Assembly (NCBI RefSeq): GCF_002939385.1
Contig: NZ_MULI01000056.1
Location: forward strand, 1-49,119
DNA length: 49,119 bases
From: Streptomyces sp. MH60
GTDB taxonomy: Bacteria > Actinomycetota > Actinomycetes > Streptomycetales > Streptomycetaceae
Direction: 5' to 3'
In this document: positions 48,408 to 49,119 of the stretch, one piece after another
How positions within the stretch are numbered: the stretch's first letter is position 1
How the letters are laid out: each line of letters starts with the position of its first letter
Program-made: the position numbers and the translations under genes
The notes under the pieces: model-generated
Seen by the model: only the letters and a program-made list of their open reading frames with translations
What the model was told of the DNA's origin: nothing
The model's database searches: none

Positions 48408-48743
48408 GTGGCAAGTGGCAACGCGATCCGGGGAAGCCGGGTCGGGGCGGGGCCGATGGGCGAGGCCGAGCGCGGCGAGTCCGCGCCGCGTCTGCGCATC
48501 TCCTTCTGGTGCTCCAACGGACACGAGACACAGCCGAGCTTCGCGAGCGACGCCCAGGTCCCGGAGACCTGGGACTGCCCGCGCTGCGGCTTCCCCGCCG
48601 GACAGGACCGGGACAACCCGCCGGACCCGCCGCGCACCGAGCCCTACAAGACCCACCTCGCGTACGTGCGCGAGCGCCGCAGCGACGCGGACGGCGAGGC
48701 GATCCTCGCCGAGGCACTCGCGAAACTGCGCGGCGAGATCTAG
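48408..48743 (+). CDS. RbpA-family RNA polymerase-binding protein
   Basis: The 111-residue protein has the RbpA layout. A basic N-terminal segment (NAIRGSRVGAGPMGEAE) precedes a zinc-binding ribbon CSNGHE ... WDCPRCGF, and a C-terminal helical sigma-binding region follows (YKTHLAYVRERRSDADGEAILAEALAKLR). RbpA binds RNA polymerase and the principal sigma factor to stimulate initiation. Streptomyces carry a main RbpA and paralogues, and this copy beside pgi is probably a paralogue. The GTG is preceded by AGGGAG. Confidence 0.87.
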   Translation: MASGNAIRGSRVGAGPMGEAERGESAPRLRISFWCSNGHETQPSFASDAQVPETWDCPRCGFPAGQDRDNPPDPPRTEPYKTHLAYVRERRSDADGEAILAEALAKLRGEI

Positions 48744-48844
48744 TTCCGTCTCCGTCGGACGCCTTCATTCCTGATCATCTAGGTTGGAACAGCTGTACAG
48801 CCGGGACAGCTGGGACACCCCAAGGAAGAAGGCTGACGTCCGAC

Positions 48845-49119
48845 ATGAACGCAGACGGCCGTACCAGGCTCCACCAGACGCCCGAATGGGCCGCGCTGGC
48901 CAAGCACCGCGAGCAGCTCGGCCAGGTGCGGCTGCGCGAGCTGTTCGCCGCGGACCCGGGGCGCGGCACCGGCTGGACGCTCCGCGTGGGAGACCTGTAC
49001 GTCGACCACTCCAAGCACCTCGTCACCGACGAGACCCTGCGGCTGCTCCAGGAACTGGCCGCCGCCACCGATGTGTTCGGGCTGCGCGACGCGATGTTCC
49101 GCGGTGAGCGCATCAACAT
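48845..49119 (+). CDS. pgi: Glucose-6-phosphate isomerase, 5' end (cut by window edge)
   Basis: The ATG at 48845 opens a frame that continues past the window end. The visible N-terminus (about 91 residues) includes LHQTPEWAALAKHREQLGQVRLRELFAADPGRG, then VGDLYVDHSKHLVTDETLRLLQELAAATDVFGLRDAMFRGERIN. The DYSK/DHSKH and M-F-x-G-E-x-I-N blocks are the standard start of phosphoglucose isomerase, which interconverts glucose-6-phosphate and fructose-6-phosphate. Its place beside gap-pgk-tpiA fits the Streptomyces glycolysis cluster. Only part of the gene is present, and the active site lies beyond the edge. Confidence 0.92.
   Translation, partial: MNADGRTRLHQTPEWAALAKHREQLGQVRLRELFAADPGRGTGWTLRVGDLYVDHSKHLVTDETLRLLQELAAATDVFGLRDAMFRGERIN

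Noticed and set aside
1..49119. tRNA, rRNA, tmRNA or insertion-sequence genes
   Set aside because: No cloverleaf, rRNA segment, transposase motif or long terminal inverted repeat was seen in either strand.

Overview
This is a very GC-rich, densely coded actinobacterial chromosome segment, almost certainly from a Streptomyces. The evidence is the strong codon bias with many GTG starts, the WhiA sporulation regulator, the XRE/DUF397 pairs, the mycothiol-dependent isomerase family, and the Streptomyces-type order uvrC-rapZ-yvcK-whiA ... gap-pgk-tpiA-secG-rbpA-like-pgi. All product names come from reading the translated sequence; no database search was run.

Layout. 1-3.6 kb: the 3' end of a FUSC-type membrane protein gene, an amidohydrolase of the MTA/SAH deaminase type, a DUF899 protein and a very small ORF. 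3.6-7 kb: a Streptomyces regulatory module (unknown protein + HATPase, divergent from XRE regulator + DUF397), then a DUF574 methyltransferase. 7-17.3 kb: metabolic and transport genes, namely gltD without gltB, a DUF1772 protein, a uridine-kinase-like protein, corA, a methyltransferase, psuG with a PfkB kinase, a VOC protein, ogt, a secreted glycerophosphodiesterase and a MHYT membrane protein. 17.3-25 kb: uvrB, terD, a TerD/FtsK-like fusion, terC under a yybP-ykoY (Mn2+) riboswitch, a ChaA-like exchanger and aroQ. 25-36 kb: a metallo-hydrolase, a mycothiol-type isomerase, uvrA, YceI, an XRE regulator, a LacI-fructokinase operon, a Rieske lipoprotein and a helix-turn-helix-like protein. 36-41.3 kb: the overlapping uvrC-rapZ-yvcK-whiA run. 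41.4-49.1 kb: a secreted M14 carboxypeptidase, then the central glycolysis genes, secG, an rbpA-family gene and the 5' end of pgi.

The most striking theme is DNA-damage control. ogt, uvrB, terD, uvrA and uvrC each carry upstream a match to the actinobacterial RecA-independent damage promoter (TTGTCRGTG-N8-TANNNT, the PafBC-type RecA-NDp element), all with identical spacing. In ogt, uvrB and uvrC the start codon lies about 7 nt from the -10 box, so those messages are probably leaderless. terD carrying this element ties the tellurium-resistance genes and their neighbouring TerD/FtsK-like fusion to the same response. A near-perfect LexA box (15 of 16 positions) lies upstream of the XRE/DUF397 pair.

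The window also has four short tandem-repeat loci in or beside genes. One overlaps the aroQ stop codon and one supplies the ribosome-binding region of the DUF1772 gene. No tRNA, rRNA, CRISPR array, insertion sequence or prophage gene was recognised.
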